DNA of 64,000 bases from Candidatus Thiodiazotropha endoloripes (GCA_001709035.1 LVKA01000008.1:558001-622000); one strand, 5' to 3'; positions 28,201 through 36,182 are shown, counted from the stretch's first letter. Translations and numbers: made by a program. Notes: a model not told the origin generated them from the letters alone.

Positions 28201-29990
28201 CCGGAGTCTGGATCGCTGACTGCAATATCGCCACCTTGTTCGAGAAGAATGACACCATCACCTTCCGTATAGTTGCAGATGTCCCCATCCAGATTGGTTA
28301 TATTCGGGTCATCATTGACCGGTGTATAAGTGACGGAGGCGGCCAGTGTATTGGAATCATTGAAACCGTCATTCGCGCTAACGCTGAAACTGGGTGCAAC
28401 CTCGTTATCATCATCAACAAATTGCACCAGACTGCCATTCAGGTTTGCTGTAGTGAAGCTGGTGATCGAAACACCTGGGTTACTGCTGAGCTGAAAATAA
28501 CCACCCGATAGACTACTCACGGTATAGGTGAAGCTGTTCTCCTCTGGGTCGGTTACACTGAAGTTGGTCCCGCTGAGTGTTACAGTCTCTCCTTCGCTGA
28601 TCGACAAGGAGGCGCTATTGAGTACAGGCGCGTCGTTGGCATCGAGAAACAGCTCCGTAACATCCCCGGATGTGAGGGTACGATCGTATAGCCTGACTTC
28701 ATCAATCAGGCCATCGTATTCGTTGTGACTGGCGCTGGAGGCGCCGATGCGCAGTGTATTGACGTTATCGATATTCCCGACAAACGGATTGTTGATTGCA
28801 TCAGCCAAGATGTTGTCTACATAGAGTAACCAATCGGAGCCGCTGACGGTGCCCACCACGTGGTGCCAGTTACCATCGAACAGGCCGCCGGTTGTCAGCG
28901 CTACACTATCAATACCAGATGTCACCTGGAATGTGATATCACCTCCGCCTGTTGTATAAAAGACATAACCGTCTCCGCCATCCATGTCTCCCGCAAGTCG
29001 AGCAGTTGTTCCGGATTGGGTTGAGTTGAACCAGAATGCCACTGTAAAGTCACCAATGCCAAAGTTTGTGGCTGCGTTATCAGGGATTTCGACACGATCA
29101 AAGTCGCCATTGAAATTCAACGCATTGCTGCCAACCTGACCGGTGGTATAGGCAGGACCACCAACAAGGGTTCCATGGTTACCGCTGACACTGGAATCTA
29201 AAGCAGTACCGCCGCCACCCTCGTCGAAGCTGTAGTGGCCCACCAGGCCAGTGACAATATCGAGCGTGCCACCCCAGTTCTCCTGCAATGGTCGGGTAAA
29301 GGCAATCCCGGTCTCGATGGATCCGACCCTGTATTCCAATTGCCAGTCGCCGCCTGTTCGGGTCTGGCCGGTGGCATCGTCCGAAGCGGCAATATCGGCG
29401 CCTGTCAGGGCGGCGAATTGTTCGATGAATTGCTCACCGGAGCTGGTCGAGGCAATGTCACAACCATAGATCAGCCAGTCACCTTCTGCGGTGAGCGCCT
29501 CACCCCAAGTGGTAATTTGTTCAACCGATTGTTGCAGCAGCTCCAGGTCAAGGTTCGTATCACCGAGTCGAATCTCACCTTCGCTACCGTGGCTGATCAG
29601 GTGAATGGCATCGAGCCCATCGTATTCAGCCAGGATTTCACTGATCTGGTCGATACCGTCGACACCCGAAGTGAGGAGAACAATCTCAAATTGGCGAGCG
29701 TCGTCGTTGCGACTGAGCAAGTCGTCCAGCATAGATTCATAATCCGGTGTCGCCGGATCGATGATCACAAGTTCCCGGGGTGTTGGCTCGGGTGGGTTGG
29801 AATGAAATTGATTTTCGCTCTGCAGTGCAGCTTCGATCGTTTGAAGATCGGCTTCATTTGCTGGTTGCTCGGTATCGTTCCCTATCAAATCGATCGCAGC
29901 GCCCGCCAGGTCAGCGGAGAGCAGCAATCGGGGTTCCAGCTCTTCACAGACCAGGGTGTTGGTTTGAGTGTTGGAGCGTCTACGTTTCAT
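22221..29990 (-). CDS. Giant LEPR-type surface protein with DUF4347, LamG and cadherin/VCBS-like repeats
   Basis: 2589 residues. The N-terminus has the LEPR motif (EELEPRLLLSADLAG) instead of a Sec signal. A DUF4347 domain follows (about 65-240, LISHGSEGEIRLGD and WLIYGCDIAST), then a LamG/concanavalin-type domain (about 250-460). Next come cadherin_3- and VCBS-like domains to about 1240, then eight or nine 100-residue RapA2/cadherin-like repeats (TVLNNDT, GTFSYTHNGSENFTDSFTYRVTDND) to about 2035. A further Ig-like domain and two cadherin domains with Asp-rich Ca2+ sites follow. The C-terminus has one hydrophobic helix (TLSAGYVAWLLRAG) then a basic tail. It is an adhesin or matrix protein exported by neighbours; no RTX type-I signal or LPxTG was seen. 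Start and stop overlap both neighbours (ATGA). Confidence 0.92.
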   Translation of the reverse strand: MKRRRSNTQTNTLVCEELEPRLLLSADLAGAAIDLIGNDTEQPANEADLQTIEAALQSENQFHSNPPEPTPRELVIIDPATPDYESMLDDLLSRNDDARQFEIVLLTSGVDGIDQISEILAEYDGLDAIHLISHGSEGEIRLGDTNLDLELLQQSVEQITTWGEALTAEGDWLIYGCDIASTSSGEQFIEQFAALTGADIAASDDATGQTRTGGDWQLEYRVGSIETGIAFTRPLQENWGGTLDIVTGLVGHYSFDEGGGGTALDSSVSGNHGTLVGGPAYTTGQVGSNALNFNGDFDRVEIPDNAATNFGIGDFTVAFWFNSTQSGTTARLAGDMDGGDGYVFYTTGGGDITFQVTSGIDSVALTTGGLFDGNWHHVVGTVSGSDWLLYVDNILADAINNPFVGNIDNVNTLRIGASSASHNEYDGLIDEVRLYDRTLTSGDVTELFLDANDAPVLNSASLSISEGETVTLSGTNFSVTDPEENSFTYTVSSLSGGYFQLSSNPGVSITSFTTANLNGSLVQFVDDDNEVAPSFSVSANDGFNDSNTLAASVTYTPVNDDPNITNLDGDICNYTEGDGVILLEQGGDIAVSDPDSGNFAGGSLTVEVDSGLQAAEDVFSIFNQGTAGGEIGFNGSDVTYSGTVIGSVTGGTGIDPLTVSLNSNSSLAAISALIRNFTYENSNGDNPTGGSRSITIDLSDGDGGASVTQNLTLNVSSVNDAPVVDLNGSDGAGVDFAVTFTEDAGAVNLVDTDATISDAETTLYENLSINLSSFVDGSSEQIVIAGYTFSYGTADIVTRSVGGTSFVIDFDGSGFNVTLDGLGWMPETDLQTLLRGVTYENTSQDPTAGDRTVNIFAQDSDLLSGPTVTSTITVNPQNDTPTATDNTNSVSESGFVSGNVITDDSGSGVDSDPEGDSLQVTLVAGGAYTPGLPVTLASGAQVTFQANGTYSYNTNGQFEGLGAGGSVDDSFTYQISDGNGGSATATVTITVNGSNDIPSITNAALSVSEGETVTLGDANFAISDADSVAFSYNLSGITGGYFQLSTNAGVSITNFSSAELSGGLVQFVDDGNEIAPTFSVTVNDGLADSNTLAALISYTQTNDAPVNTVPGSASTSEDVVFSFTGGNQIQINDSDHNGATLQVQLNIGSGGLLNLGDTTGLVFSAGDGANDANMVFTGTLADINAALLTLTFTPDADFSGDVNFTITTNDQGNSGNDPGLTGDAGSEQDSDSLTITVNPVNDNPVAHDDSISLNEGGTTSTLVGGSPTVLNNDTELGDTPVTVSLVTDVNYGTLTLNSDGTFSYTHNGSENFTDNFTYRLTDNDGQTSDATVNITITPVSDSLPVANDDSLSLAQGGTATTLTGGSATVLNNDTGLSDTPATVSLVTDVTNGTLILNGDGTFSYTHDGSSNLLDAFTYRVTDNDGQTSDASVSISVTPAVDAIPTANADTISLAEGGTATTLVGGSATVLNNDTGLDDTPVTVSLVTDVSYGALSLNSDGTFTYTHNGSENFTDSFTYRVTDNDGDMADASVTINVTPVSDTTPLANMDSISLTEGGTATSLVGGSATVLNNDTGLDDTPVTVSLVTDVNYGTLSLNSDGTFSYTHNGSENFTDSFTYRVTDNDGDMADASVTINVTPVSDTTPLANMDSISLTEGGTATSLVGGSATVLNNDTGLDDTPVTVSLVTDVNYGTLSLNSDGTFSYTHNGSENFTDSFTYRVTDNDGDMADASVTINVTPVSDTTPLANMDSISLTEGGTATSLVGGSITVLNNDTELGDTPVTVSLVTDVNYGTLTLNSDGTFSYTHNGSENFTDNFTYRLTDNDGQTSDATVNITITPVSDSLPVANDDSLSLAQGGTATTLTGGSATVLNNDTGLSDTPATVSLVTDVTNGTLILNGDGTFSYTHDGSSNLLDAFTYRVTDNDGQTSDASVSISVTPAVDAIPTANADTISLAEGGTATTLVGGSATVLNNDTGLDDTPVTVSLVTDVNYGTLMLNSDGTFSYTHDGSNNLTDSFVYRVTDSGGDASETTVVINVISNNSAPVASDLAITVLENGIYSGNLPPALDDDGNRVIYQLETIPTQGSVTVEDDGRFNYSPDADYHGPDSFVFTVRDASGNENSYLVEISVISVNDTPVISSHGASEHAVLSVEENSTFVTQITADDPDNDTLSFAIESGADLGFFMIDPLSGELRFSDAPDVENPVDADQDNLYQIRVLVSDGNGGTDSQLLTIEVTDVDEFDVGLLMDIEQTPDIINPTDSLSAGVGITAWAEDPDASSNRITYSLDDNSNGLFTINPSTGVVTLVSAVEDLDTTQYEITVRATSTDGSYSLKSFSITLHSLIEPPPESEEPYLDDIIYDLAPSETTPSDQSPPDHSMEPTEPLPASTVEDALSDSTQDVALSDKLILVADPQPSVSDTDRQTIDRFDRSLFNSEGRNSNSDGSMRIQATATSAAELPQINTLNNDLVEVPDTIWELLDAMNQEMSDHRTEQTSNDGIVLKSATFGTLTLSAGYVAWLLRAGVLSASLLSFSPLWRQIDPLPVLSANAKRNSERPEHSAEEDPQDKRVAKLFDRKKTPKSGQAPQSRMDV
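23880..26270 (-). repeat. 300-bp tandem repeat array inside the adhesin gene
   Basis: About eight units of exactly 300 bp, each one 100-residue cadherin-like domain. Units at 24841-25140 and 25141-25440 are identical, and identity extends over about 468 bp at offset 300 (about 24702-25169 against 25002-25469). A second block, about 24157-24680, recurs at 25657-26180 (offset 1500 = five units) with no visible difference. Such identity implies recent duplication or gene conversion and likely copy-number variation between strains. Confidence 0.95.
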
Positions 29991-31183
29991 TGCACGACGA
30001 TCTTGGTTTCGATACCCAGTCCGGTGAGTTTTTTCTGGTGGATATCGGCTACCCTACGGTTCCTGAAGTAACCCATGGAGATATGGCCTTTCAACGCCCC
30101 CTTGGCAATCACCCAGGTATCCTCCACGCCCTTCTGCTTGAAGGTCTGCGCTTTGCGAATAGCCTTTTTCAAGGGCAGCAGGGAACTCTGGGTTACCACC
30201 AAAAAGCGCTCTTTTTTTCTTGTTACTCTCGGTTCGCTACCCTTGGTGGGTGAGTCGCTGGGCTCGGAATCCGCGACAACAGTCTCGGAACTGTGTGCGG
30301 CGATGGGTGACGGGATGATACCGGCTAACGCTTCCGGCTGAATCTCGACCTTGGGTTCTGGTTCTCTCTCCACCATCTTATCGAGAAATTTAACCTGGCA
30401 TCGCAATCCACTGGTCAGCTTGAAACTGTCATTTGGTATCTCCAGTCGAATGCGGAAGGTACCGCTGGCCGCATCGAGAATCGGGTCGACAATCTTTACC
30501 ACCGCCTGATGATTTCCACCGACCGGTAATTCAGGAGTGACCTGGGCCAATTGTCCGGTCTTGACCTTTCCCAACATCCCAATCGGTGCGACGACTTCAA
30601 CCCGTAATGGATTGATCTTGGCGATTTTGATGATCGGACGCTCCTCCACGGACTCACCTGGATTAAGGTAGCGTTCGACCACGATACCCCCGATGGGGCT
30701 GCGGATCGTGTGGCGGTTGTAGAGTGCTTCGGCCTGTTTCAGATCGAGTCCTGCGAGGAACTTACTCTCTTTCGCCTGAGCCAGTCGATAACGCGTCAAA
30801 CGGGTCTCTGTGTCAACCTTGTCAAAATCCTGAAATGAGGTGAGATTCTTTTCGTGCAGCTCTTTAATCCGGCTCAACTGGCGCTGTCCGTATGCCAGAC
30901 TGGTCTCCTGCAGTCGCACATCGCTGTTGATCGCGGATTTTGCACGGGCGTACTCCAAGGCGGCCTGCTCAACCTCGGATTCCAGTTTCGCTACGACCTG
31001 GTGTTTTTCGATACGATCCCCCACATCGACAGAAACCGCCTCGAGGATGCCATCGATTCGGGAACTGAGTTCTACCGACATCGAGGGTTCGATGACGCCA
31101 TCAAATGTTTCGAGTCCCTCCGCAATCGTCGTTGTCGATATGAGGAAACTCAGTCCCCAAATTACTATCTGCCAAACTTGCAT
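29987..31183 (-). CDS. Periplasmic adaptor (HlyD/RND type) with SPOR-like C-terminus
   Basis: 398 residues. A hydrophobic signal (about 3-21) precedes a membrane-fusion-protein fold: lipoyl half (SSRIDGILEAVSVDVGDRI), alpha-hairpin (about 70-165), second lipoyl half (IRSPIGGIVVERYLNPGE) and beta-barrel (SGTFRIRLEIPND). A Pro/Ser-rich linker (about 275-320) leads to a C-terminal domain (about 325-398, RFLVVTQ through MGYFRNRRVADIHQKKLTG) that looks like a SPOR domain, which binds denuded septal peptidoglycan. Its stop overlaps the adhesin start (ATGA). It probably bridges membranes or wall for adhesin export. The SPOR assignment rests on pattern only. Confidence 0.85.
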   Translation of the reverse strand: MQVWQIVIWGLSFLISTTTIAEGLETFDGVIEPSMSVELSSRIDGILEAVSVDVGDRIEKHQVVAKLESEVEQAALEYARAKSAINSDVRLQETSLAYGQRQLSRIKELHEKNLTSFQDFDKVDTETRLTRYRLAQAKESKFLAGLDLKQAEALYNRHTIRSPIGGIVVERYLNPGESVEERPIIKIAKINPLRVEVVAPIGMLGKVKTGQLAQVTPELPVGGNHQAVVKIVDPILDAASGTFRIRLEIPNDSFKLTSGLRCQVKFLDKMVEREPEPKVEIQPEALAGIIPSPIAAHSSETVVADSEPSDSPTKGSEPRVTRKKERFLVVTQSSLLPLKKAIRKAQTFKQKGVEDTWVIAKGALKGHISMGYFRNRRVADIHQKKLTGLGIETKIVVQ

Positions 31184-31429
31184 GCCGTATTTAAGTCACT
31201 TTGTAGCCAACACATTGCAAAGACGATAAAGGGGGGTGATGCAAATGATTCTTAATCATGTTCTAAATCAGTGCCTTGCTAATATTGTTTCGGGTAGAGC
31301 CTGAAAATCTTGACCTGAAAACGTGACTTCTTATGCAGATGTCACAATTTAAGATCCCTGTTCCTAAAATTCCTCTTAAATTAGGAGGTTATGTCCCAGT
31401 TGCTTGGAAATTACAGTGATCTGAGCAGA

Positions 31430-33550
31430 TTAAATACTAAAGCGCTTGAGAAACATCTGTCGTAGTGAGCGGTACCATTGTCGGCCAAGAGGTTCTGACG
31501 GATGCTCAAATCGGACAATAACACGCTCACCCAAACGGGCTACCTGCTGCCTCAACTGCAGTCGCATCTCAAACACGGCCGTCAAGGGGCGGGTGCCATC
31601 CACATCTTCTGGATGCAGTGAGAATTCGCCACCACCCAGGCTGCTCAATGCGGGACTGGGCAACCGTTGACGGGACTCGGGTATCTCCTGGAGCAGGGTA
31701 ACGGCTAGCTCTGACTCAGGATTGTGGGCATAGCGCGCCTTGATGTTTCGGGTTGCACTGCGCACCAGACCTATATCCTGTTGCGATATCGCCACCCTGA
31801 TCTCAGGCATTCGCTTATCCTGCACATAGCCGATCAATTCACCCTGGTTGATAAACCGGCCGGGCAGATCTCCTGGTTGCTGGAGCAGAAATGTTCCCTC
31901 GGCGGGGCTTAGGAGCAGTAACCGGTCCGCAAGCTGCCGTTGCTGCAGTAACTCGGTCTCTGCCAGGTGAATCTCATCGGAAAGTATCTCCGCCTTGACT
32001 CTCTTTCGCTCGCTGACAAGCGCTTCATACTCAGCTCGCATACCTCTCAGTCGGCTGGCGAGACGTTTGATTTCAGTCTCTATGAAAGGGTCCTCCAGCG
32101 CCACCAGGGGCTGGTTTTGTCTGACCTGTGTATCGGCCGCAGTCAACAGTTCCACAACCTCGCCTGTCGTGCCAGACCTGACCTCAGTGCCGTCGGGCGG
32201 CAGGATGATTCCTTCCGCATGGGTTGCGTGGGGAGCCGGTAGGACAAACAGGATCAGCAGCAGTGATCCACAAATCGCTGCCGAACTCAGGATTGCCCGA
32301 CGGCGTTGTATCGCCAGTCGTGGACTTGTGAGAAGAAAACTCAATTGCCTGATCAGGGGGAGGATCACCATACCGGTCAATGCCCAGAGTGCGATTGCCC
32401 ACCCAACCAGCGGATATGCCTCGGCGACAAACAGCATGATGGTGATCAGAATAAACCAACGATAACAGAATGCAGCGATGCCATAGAAAAGGAACCAGCT
32501 CCGTTCCCAGTCGTTGTGAGCCGGTGATTTTGCATCTTCCAGGTTGTAGAGATAGTGCTGTAACAGATATCCAAGATAGCGGTTGGCGCGTTGATAGAGA
32601 TTCGGGATATCGATCAGATCGGAAAACACATAGTATCCATCGAACTTGAGCAATGGATTGCCGTTAACCAAGAGGGTGGAGAGGCCACCGATCAGCATCA
32701 TGTTGTAGGCGGCGGCATTCAGCCAGCCAGGCCCGGTAACCAGCCAGAGCCAAAGCCCGAGACTGGCAAGCAGCAGTTCCGTCATAATACCCGCTGCACC
32801 GACTGAAATCCGTGCCCACCGCTCGCTGAAACCGTTGGCGGCAGAGGCGTCCACGTAGGGCATGGGGATAAAAGCCAGAAACAGTACGCCCACCTGATGG
32901 ACTTCACCCCCCCAATGTTTGGTGGCAAATCCGTGTGCCGCCTCGTGGAAGAGTTTCATCAATAGATAGACTGCTCCCATCAACAACAGGTTGTCGGCAG
33001 AGAGAAGCTGACTGGTGATGTTGTGGCTGATCTCCTGCCAATGAAGTACTGCCTGTAGCAATCCGCTAAGCACCAGTAAAAGCCACAGGCCCATACCGAT
33101 CCGACTGAAGAGTGGTTGAATTAACGGCATCGACCAGCTCAGGATCCTGTCCGGGTCCCATAGGGGCAGGCGCAGCGCGAGTGGATTGCGCAGTTGTTGC
33201 AGCCATTGGCGTGGTTGTTTGCGACGTTCGAGTATTTGCAATACTTCACTGTCGCGGTTATGCATGAGTACTCCACTACTTTGTAGCTGACTCAGTAACT
33301 GGATGAACTCATCCTGCGGCGGCGGCTTTAACTGCCTTTGCTCTCGCCGATGCCAGATCTCCTCGAGGGTCAATTTGCCATCAAACCGACTGATCAGGTG
33401 GTAGGCTCCGGGTGAGATGCGAAAATGGCGTTCGCTGATGGGATCCTGCAGGAGGTACCAGGTTTCACCCAGATAGCGCTGTCGGCGGATCACAATCTGT
33501 GGATTGAGACTGGGACGAGCGCCGGCGACCTTCTGCCAAAGGGCCTCCAT
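31430..33550 (-). CDS. PqqD-like/M50 zinc metalloprotease/HlyD fusion protein
   Basis: 706 residues from ATG 33550 (TGATG overlap with the upstream stop; an extension to 33586 is not needed). Residues 15-100 look like a PqqD-type peptide-binding domain (RYLGETWYLLQDP, GKLTLEEIW). A multi-helix M50 site-2-protease domain follows with HEAAH at 202-206 and the second metal motif NPLLKFDG at 298-305, both intact. After about 430 comes a membrane helix and a HlyD-type adaptor with lipoyl halves and a coiled coil, ending in a beta-barrel. It combines peptide recognition, intramembrane proteolysis and periplasmic adaptor in one chain, so it may process the exported adhesin's LEPR N-terminus. That role is inference. 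A 246-base gap separates it from the next gene. Confidence 0.88.
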   Translation of the reverse strand: MEALWQKVAGARPSLNPQIVIRRQRYLGETWYLLQDPISERHFRISPGAYHLISRFDGKLTLEEIWHRREQRQLKPPPQDEFIQLLSQLQSSGVLMHNRDSEVLQILERRKQPRQWLQQLRNPLALRLPLWDPDRILSWSMPLIQPLFSRIGMGLWLLLVLSGLLQAVLHWQEISHNITSQLLSADNLLLMGAVYLLMKLFHEAAHGFATKHWGGEVHQVGVLFLAFIPMPYVDASAANGFSERWARISVGAAGIMTELLLASLGLWLWLVTGPGWLNAAAYNMMLIGGLSTLLVNGNPLLKFDGYYVFSDLIDIPNLYQRANRYLGYLLQHYLYNLEDAKSPAHNDWERSWFLFYGIAAFCYRWFILITIMLFVAEAYPLVGWAIALWALTGMVILPLIRQLSFLLTSPRLAIQRRRAILSSAAICGSLLLILFVLPAPHATHAEGIILPPDGTEVRSGTTGEVVELLTAADTQVRQNQPLVALEDPFIETEIKRLASRLRGMRAEYEALVSERKRVKAEILSDEIHLAETELLQQRQLADRLLLLSPAEGTFLLQQPGDLPGRFINQGELIGYVQDKRMPEIRVAISQQDIGLVRSATRNIKARYAHNPESELAVTLLQEIPESRQRLPSPALSSLGGGEFSLHPEDVDGTRPLTAVFEMRLQLRQQVARLGERVIVRFEHPSEPLGRQWYRSLRQMFLKRFSI

Positions 33551-35298
33551 CAGCCCCACCAGCGCCACAACTGTAACTGTAGCCAATCGACAATCCGGTG
33601 TGTGGCAAGCCAGAGCAGACTGCGCTTGCCGGCATCGATTTTAGCCACGCCCTGGAGTCCCGGTCGTAAGTATTCATCTCGTTCCAGTAGTTCCGCTTCG
33701 ATGCTGAAGCGGTAGCTGCCTTCAAATGCTGTGGTCAGCGGAAGTATCCGTTTTACCTTGAGTGAGTGATCGAGATGGGGATATCCGGCCAGGCGTAAAT
33801 GGCCGGTCTGGCCGACCTGCACATCGGCGATAGCCCGTTCGTCCACTTGCAGCATCACTCGATAGCTATCGAGTGGTGCGATCTTGAACAACTCCTCTCC
33901 CCGCTTGAGGGGGATTCCGAGAGATTGGCTGAGGTCTCCGCTGACAATGATCCCGGAGAGGGGGGCTTTGATCTGACTCCGCTCGAGTTTCAACTCCACC
34001 AGTTCGAGTTCGGCCCGCAACTGCTCACCTTGAGCCTGTAGTAAAGTTACCTTGCTGCGCTCATGGGTTGCCAATGCCTCACGCTGTTCCCGTTCCAGCT
34101 TTGCCAGCTCGGTACGCCATTTGGCCTGTTCAAGTTTGAGATCTCTATCTTCCAGCTGACACAGGAGTGTCCCTTGATTGACAATATCACCTGCCTTAAC
34201 GGCTACATTCTGCAAATAGCCGTCAAATGGAGAGGTGATGACACGTTGTATACTGCCCTCCAGGTTGGCGCGGGCATCTATTCGGTAGTCACCCTTGATG
34301 AAGCTGGAGAGGGTGAGTAGAGAGACCAGGCCAATCAGCCCTAACTTAAGCCAAAGCCCCTTTGGGCCTAACAAGCGTCTCATTCTGTTTCCAAAACGTT
34401 CCCCAAACAGGTTCAGGAGTGGACGCTCAATTTGTTGCTGTTGATGGAGTAAAAGTCCAGTCAATCCGGCCGCCTGTAGGGATTCCAACTGCTCGCTTGG
34501 GGTGAAAGGTTGATCCCGATGACGCTCAAGTAAGATTGCGCCCACCGGAGTTCCAACAGCTTTCAACGGGATCGTGCAGAGTGTCATTTGGCCGACCATT
34601 TTTGCCAGGGTGTTATGGCAACGCAACAGCTGATCGCTCTCTGTCTCAACCGTGGGGTAGTGAAGCTGCGCCTGCTGATCCATCGCCTCAAACATCGCAT
34701 CCCTGATCGCTCTGAGCAGCCCGGTTTGCTGCTTGATTTCAACACGGGGATAGATGGCTGAGATCTCGATTTGTTGCGGATTGCCCAGTGCCAGGGTTAC
34801 CCTGTCGCATTCAAACCTTTCAGCGAACAATTCGACGACTTTGTCCGAGGTCACCTGACCTTCGGTCAATCGTTCAATCCAGTGAGTGGAAGCCGCGTGA
34901 CTTCCGTCGGACTGTTTCAAGAGCAGCTTCAGCCAGTGCAGACTCCACTGCAGTGCCTGCAACACCGCCTTCTGTTTCTGTGCTGAACGGCTGCTGATGC
35001 TTAATCCAACAGCAAGTCTATGTGGCTCATTTGAGTTTACCGGTATCGCGATATGGTCAAAGCCTTTTGCTGTTTGATCGCCAGTTGGAACGATCATCTG
35101 TCTGCCGCTCTCGAGTGCCTTGAGCGTGGCCTTAAGCAAGTGCTTTTGCGGCGGCACCTCTTCTGGCCAGCGCTCGACATGTATCCGCCCATCATCTTCA
35201 GTGGATTTTTCAATCACAATAGCCGACTGAATACCGCTGACTAAACGGCACAATTGTTTCAGCCACTGCTGTGTCATTCTCTGGGAAGATGCAGACAT
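33550..35298 (-). CDS. GAF-GAF-TM-HlyD adaptor, first gene of the adhesin cluster
   Basis: 582 residues. The cytoplasmic N-terminus has two GAF-like domains: about 1-115 (IPVNSNEPHRLAVGLSI) and about 130-285 (FECDRVTLAL, CTIPLKAVGTPVGAILLER). After one membrane helix at about 318-336 comes a periplasmic HlyD/membrane-fusion domain with lipoyl half (SPFDGYLQNVAVKAGDIV), alpha-hairpin (about 405-455), second half (IKAPLSGIIVSGDLSQ) and beta-barrel. A cytoplasmic ligand sensor joined to an export adaptor suggests gated secretion. It starts the transcription unit, with GGAG about 10 bases upstream, and its stop overlaps the M50 gene. No ABC transporter accompanies it. Confidence 0.87.
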   Translation of the reverse strand: MSASSQRMTQQWLKQLCRLVSGIQSAIVIEKSTEDDGRIHVERWPEEVPPQKHLLKATLKALESGRQMIVPTGDQTAKGFDHIAIPVNSNEPHRLAVGLSISSRSAQKQKAVLQALQWSLHWLKLLLKQSDGSHAASTHWIERLTEGQVTSDKVVELFAERFECDRVTLALGNPQQIEISAIYPRVEIKQQTGLLRAIRDAMFEAMDQQAQLHYPTVETESDQLLRCHNTLAKMVGQMTLCTIPLKAVGTPVGAILLERHRDQPFTPSEQLESLQAAGLTGLLLHQQQQIERPLLNLFGERFGNRMRRLLGPKGLWLKLGLIGLVSLLTLSSFIKGDYRIDARANLEGSIQRVITSPFDGYLQNVAVKAGDIVNQGTLLCQLEDRDLKLEQAKWRTELAKLEREQREALATHERSKVTLLQAQGEQLRAELELVELKLERSQIKAPLSGIIVSGDLSQSLGIPLKRGEELFKIAPLDSYRVMLQVDERAIADVQVGQTGHLRLAGYPHLDHSLKVKRILPLTTAFEGSYRFSIEAELLERDEYLRPGLQGVAKIDAGKRSLLWLATHRIVDWLQLQLWRWWG

Positions 35299-35609
35299 GC
35301 TCCGAAAACTCCAATCGTTACACGGGTCTGTTTACACATATTCTAACTGCCCTAAGGAGTGTTTTCGGTAATCTTGTGGATATCTTTATATTCAAATGGT
35401 CAATGCGCTGAGGAGAATCAAGGCATGATGTTGCTGAGTGGCCAGGGTCGATCAAACAGGAATTGATACGGAACTGCAGCGCCAATGCTTTGGCATTCGA
35501 TATAAATGCGTCATCGGCTAACCAGGAAACACGACGAATTGCGCTGACAGTTCGATCTGAGTTTCAACTTACCGATGATCGTATTCCGCGCCTCTAGTTT
35601 GCAGTGGAC
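35299..35609. other. Intergenic stretch upstream of the adhesin cluster
   Basis: 311 bases with no gene, between the stop of the MarR-type regulator and the first adhesin-cluster gene, both on the minus strand. It probably holds the cluster promoter. No copy of the 36241 operator palindrome was seen here, so control by that regulator is not supported. Confidence 0.4.
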
Positions 35610-36176
35610 TCATGCAGCGGTTTCATGCTCACGGCAAAGTCGTTCCACATCATCCACAGTCAAAGCTTGCTTAATCAGGTTGCAATAGTACCCACCATCT
35701 TTTGAGCGACCGTTATAGCGACAGGTGCGGCAGACACCGAAACTCTTCATACCGTTACTTTGCAGTAGCGCTAATACCAGTTGTTGCAGAGCTTGGTTGA
35801 TCTGTATGCGGGACTTTTCCGGCAGCTTATCACTGGCATTTGTCAGCATCGGTGGCGGTACCAGTCGATCAAGCAGCTTGCTGCCGCGGGGTGTTAGGGC
35901 GAGATGGGAGACCCGTTTGTCCTCAGCATCGGTGCGCCTTAGCAACAGCCCTTTTTGCTCGAGCACTTTAATGGTCTGGGAGACTGTGCCCTTTGTTTGG
36001 CCAAGATATTCGCTCACAGCCAATGGCGTGTCCGAATATCGATTGCAAACAGACAGGTAATGTAACACCTCGAGCTGTACAGGCTGCAGGCCATGCTCGA
36101 TACCGCTTTTGCGTAGATCGGTACGCAAAAGTTCGCTGAGACGCTCAAGGTGATTATAGAGGCTATTTGAATCCAT
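35610..36176 (-). CDS. MarR-family regulator with cysteine-rich C-terminus
   Basis: 188 residues from ATG 36176; the longer frame to 36257 would cross the operator. A winged helix domain at about 30-105 has LEVLHYLSV, TKGTVSQTIKVLEQKGLLLRR and the wing DAEDKRVSHLALTPRG. Beyond the usual dimer helices it has Cys149, Cys152, Cys165 and Cys181 (CRTC, YYC, ERLC), a four-cysteine set that could hold zinc or an Fe-S cluster. So it may answer redox, metal or sulfur species. It diverges from the thioredoxin-like gene over a palindrome and probably represses both. Promoter geometry suggests a leaderless message. Confidence 0.88.
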   Translation of the reverse strand: MDSNSLYNHLERLSELLRTDLRKSGIEHGLQPVQLEVLHYLSVCNRYSDTPLAVSEYLGQTKGTVSQTIKVLEQKGLLLRRTDAEDKRVSHLALTPRGSKLLDRLVPPPMLTNASDKLPEKSRIQINQALQQLVLALLQSNGMKSFGVCRTCRYNGRSKDGGYYCNLIKQALTVDDVERLCREHETAA

Positions 36177-36182
36177 AGGATT

